A DNA stretch of 64,000 bases from the NCBI RefSeq assembly GCF_900142935.1, contig NZ_FSRS01000001.1:692001-756000 (forward strand), in the 5' to 3' direction. Origin of the DNA: Rhodovulum sp. ES.010 (GTDB lineage: Bacteria; Pseudomonadota; Alphaproteobacteria; Rhodobacterales; Rhodobacteraceae). Made by a program: the position numbers and the translations under genes. The notes beneath the pieces were generated by a model that saw nothing but the letters and a program-made list of their open reading frames with translations, made no database searches and was not told where the DNA came from. Shown one piece after another: positions 60,716 through 64,000 of this stretch (position 1 is its first letter; each line of letters begins with the position of its first letter).

Positions 60716-60942
60716 GGCAGCGGCACTCCCTTCGGTTGCAATCCGGAGGCGTTGGTCGTTCAGTTTTCCAGAGGATTCCGGCCGGAAGTTGACCTAATAT
60801 TGACCCGAGTGCCGAAACTTGGCGGAAAGGTGGCGCGCTCCCCGGTTTTCTGAGCACAGCGTATACGCCGGCTTAACGGCAGACCATTTGCCCGGCCTTC
60901 GAGCCGCGGTCGCGGACGCAGCACTGCGCGCCGTGGCTGTCA
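60716..60942. other. Intergenic region between the membrane protein and gyrA
   Basis: A 227-bp stretch without an ORF worth calling. It must hold the promoter of the membrane-protein gene and the end of the gyrA transcript. No clear hairpin with a T-run was found. Confidence 0.4.
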
Positions 60943-63693
<2,751 letters not shown>

Positions 63694-63814
63694 GTGCTGG
63701 TTCGCCTTCTCGACTTGGCGCTATATGTTGTTGAGCGTACTTTATCAGAACCTTCATATTGGGTGCAATGGGCGAGCCGCCGCCGCGCTGTCAGCCGGCG
63801 CACGGGAGTGCCAA

Positions 63815-64000
63815 TGACCTGCCACGGGATTTTTCCTCCACCTGCGATTAGAGTCCGACCCAAGGAGGGGACGGACAATGAAGCGAACGAGATACAGCGA
63901 AGAGCAGATTATCGGCATCCTGGCCGAGCATGAGGCCGGGGCGAAGTGTGCCGATCTGTGCCGCAAGCACGGCATGTCGGAGGGGACGTTCTACAACTGG
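63815..64000 (+). mobile_element. IS3-family insertion element, left part (truncated by window edge)
   Basis: A likely left end begins TGACCTGCCACGGG at 63815, in keeping with the TG-starting ends of IS3-family (IS407-type) elements. A transposase gene starts at 63878. The right end and any target duplication lie beyond the window, so the boundary is provisional. Confidence 0.55.
63878..64000 (+). CDS. IS3-family transposase OrfA (partial)
   Basis: The first 41 codons of an OrfA that continues past the edge: MKRTRYSEEQIIGILAEHEA, then LCRKHGMSEGTFYNW, the typical N-terminal helix-turn-helix of IS3/IS407 OrfA. GGAGGGG lies just upstream. Only the DNA-binding part is visible; the catalytic OrfB would follow. 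Confidence 0.88.
   Translation, partial: MKRTRYSEEQIIGILAEHEAGAKCADLCRKHGMSEGTFYNW

Overview
The window looks like a chromosomal segment of a GC-rich alphaproteobacterium of the order Rhodobacterales (Roseobacter/Rhodobacter relatives). The evidence is an adjacent sciP-ctrA pair with CtrA-type boxes, a DUF6477/DUF6456 gene pair, a MttB-family methyltransferase without pyrrolysine, LpxI in place of LpxH, PPK2, and several Tat- and lipoprotein-exported proteins. No rRNA, tRNA or CRISPR array was seen.

Layout. 1-3.3 kb: the 3' end of aroB, then a three-gene polyamine-type ABC importer with no binding protein. 3.3-6.3 kb: tatA-tatB-tatC followed by a DUF815 ATPase (minus strand), and a divergent rhodanese. 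6.4-11.7 kb: a minus-strand run metA, three tandem alpha/beta hydrolases, ppk2, tetR. 11.9-21.3 kb: a small cysteine-rich secreted protein facing a P-loop ATPase, a FadL-type porin, an EamA exporter, guaA, mttB-like, and the DUF6477/DUF6456 pair around a promoter region carrying CtrA- and DnaA-type boxes, then a VIT-family transporter. 21.6-24.2 kb: a decayed methyl-accepting chemotaxis receptor split by an IS630-family element. 24.2-28.7 kb: lipA, a site-2 protease with CBS domains, ssb, a lytic transglycosylase, and a second, nearly identical IS630 copy. 28.8-36.7 kb: a peptide/nickel-type ABC importer operon with its AraC regulator and an unusual small exported protein inside it.

36.8-49.9 kb: miaA, then a long cell-envelope run pyrH-frr-uppS-cdsA-dxr-rseP-(45-aa ORF)-bamA-skp-fabZ-lpxA-lpxI-lpxB. 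It covers UMP phosphorylation, ribosome recycling, isoprenoid and phospholipid precursors, outer-membrane protein assembly and lipid A. 50-57 kb: mnmA, sciP and ctrA (cell-cycle control), ligA-recG, a 40-aa ORF and a clear rho-independent terminator. 57-64 kb: a NifU-like protein, hisI, gluQ, trmFO, a membrane protein, gyrA, and the left part of an IS3-family element running off the window.

The most interesting signals are the composite CtrA-box array before ctrA, the CtrA/DnaA-box region before the DUF6456 gene, the shared A6 frameshift in both IS630 copies, the triplicated hydrolases in the metA operon, and the exported protein in the peptide-transport operon. No wholly new defence or biosynthetic system could be supported.
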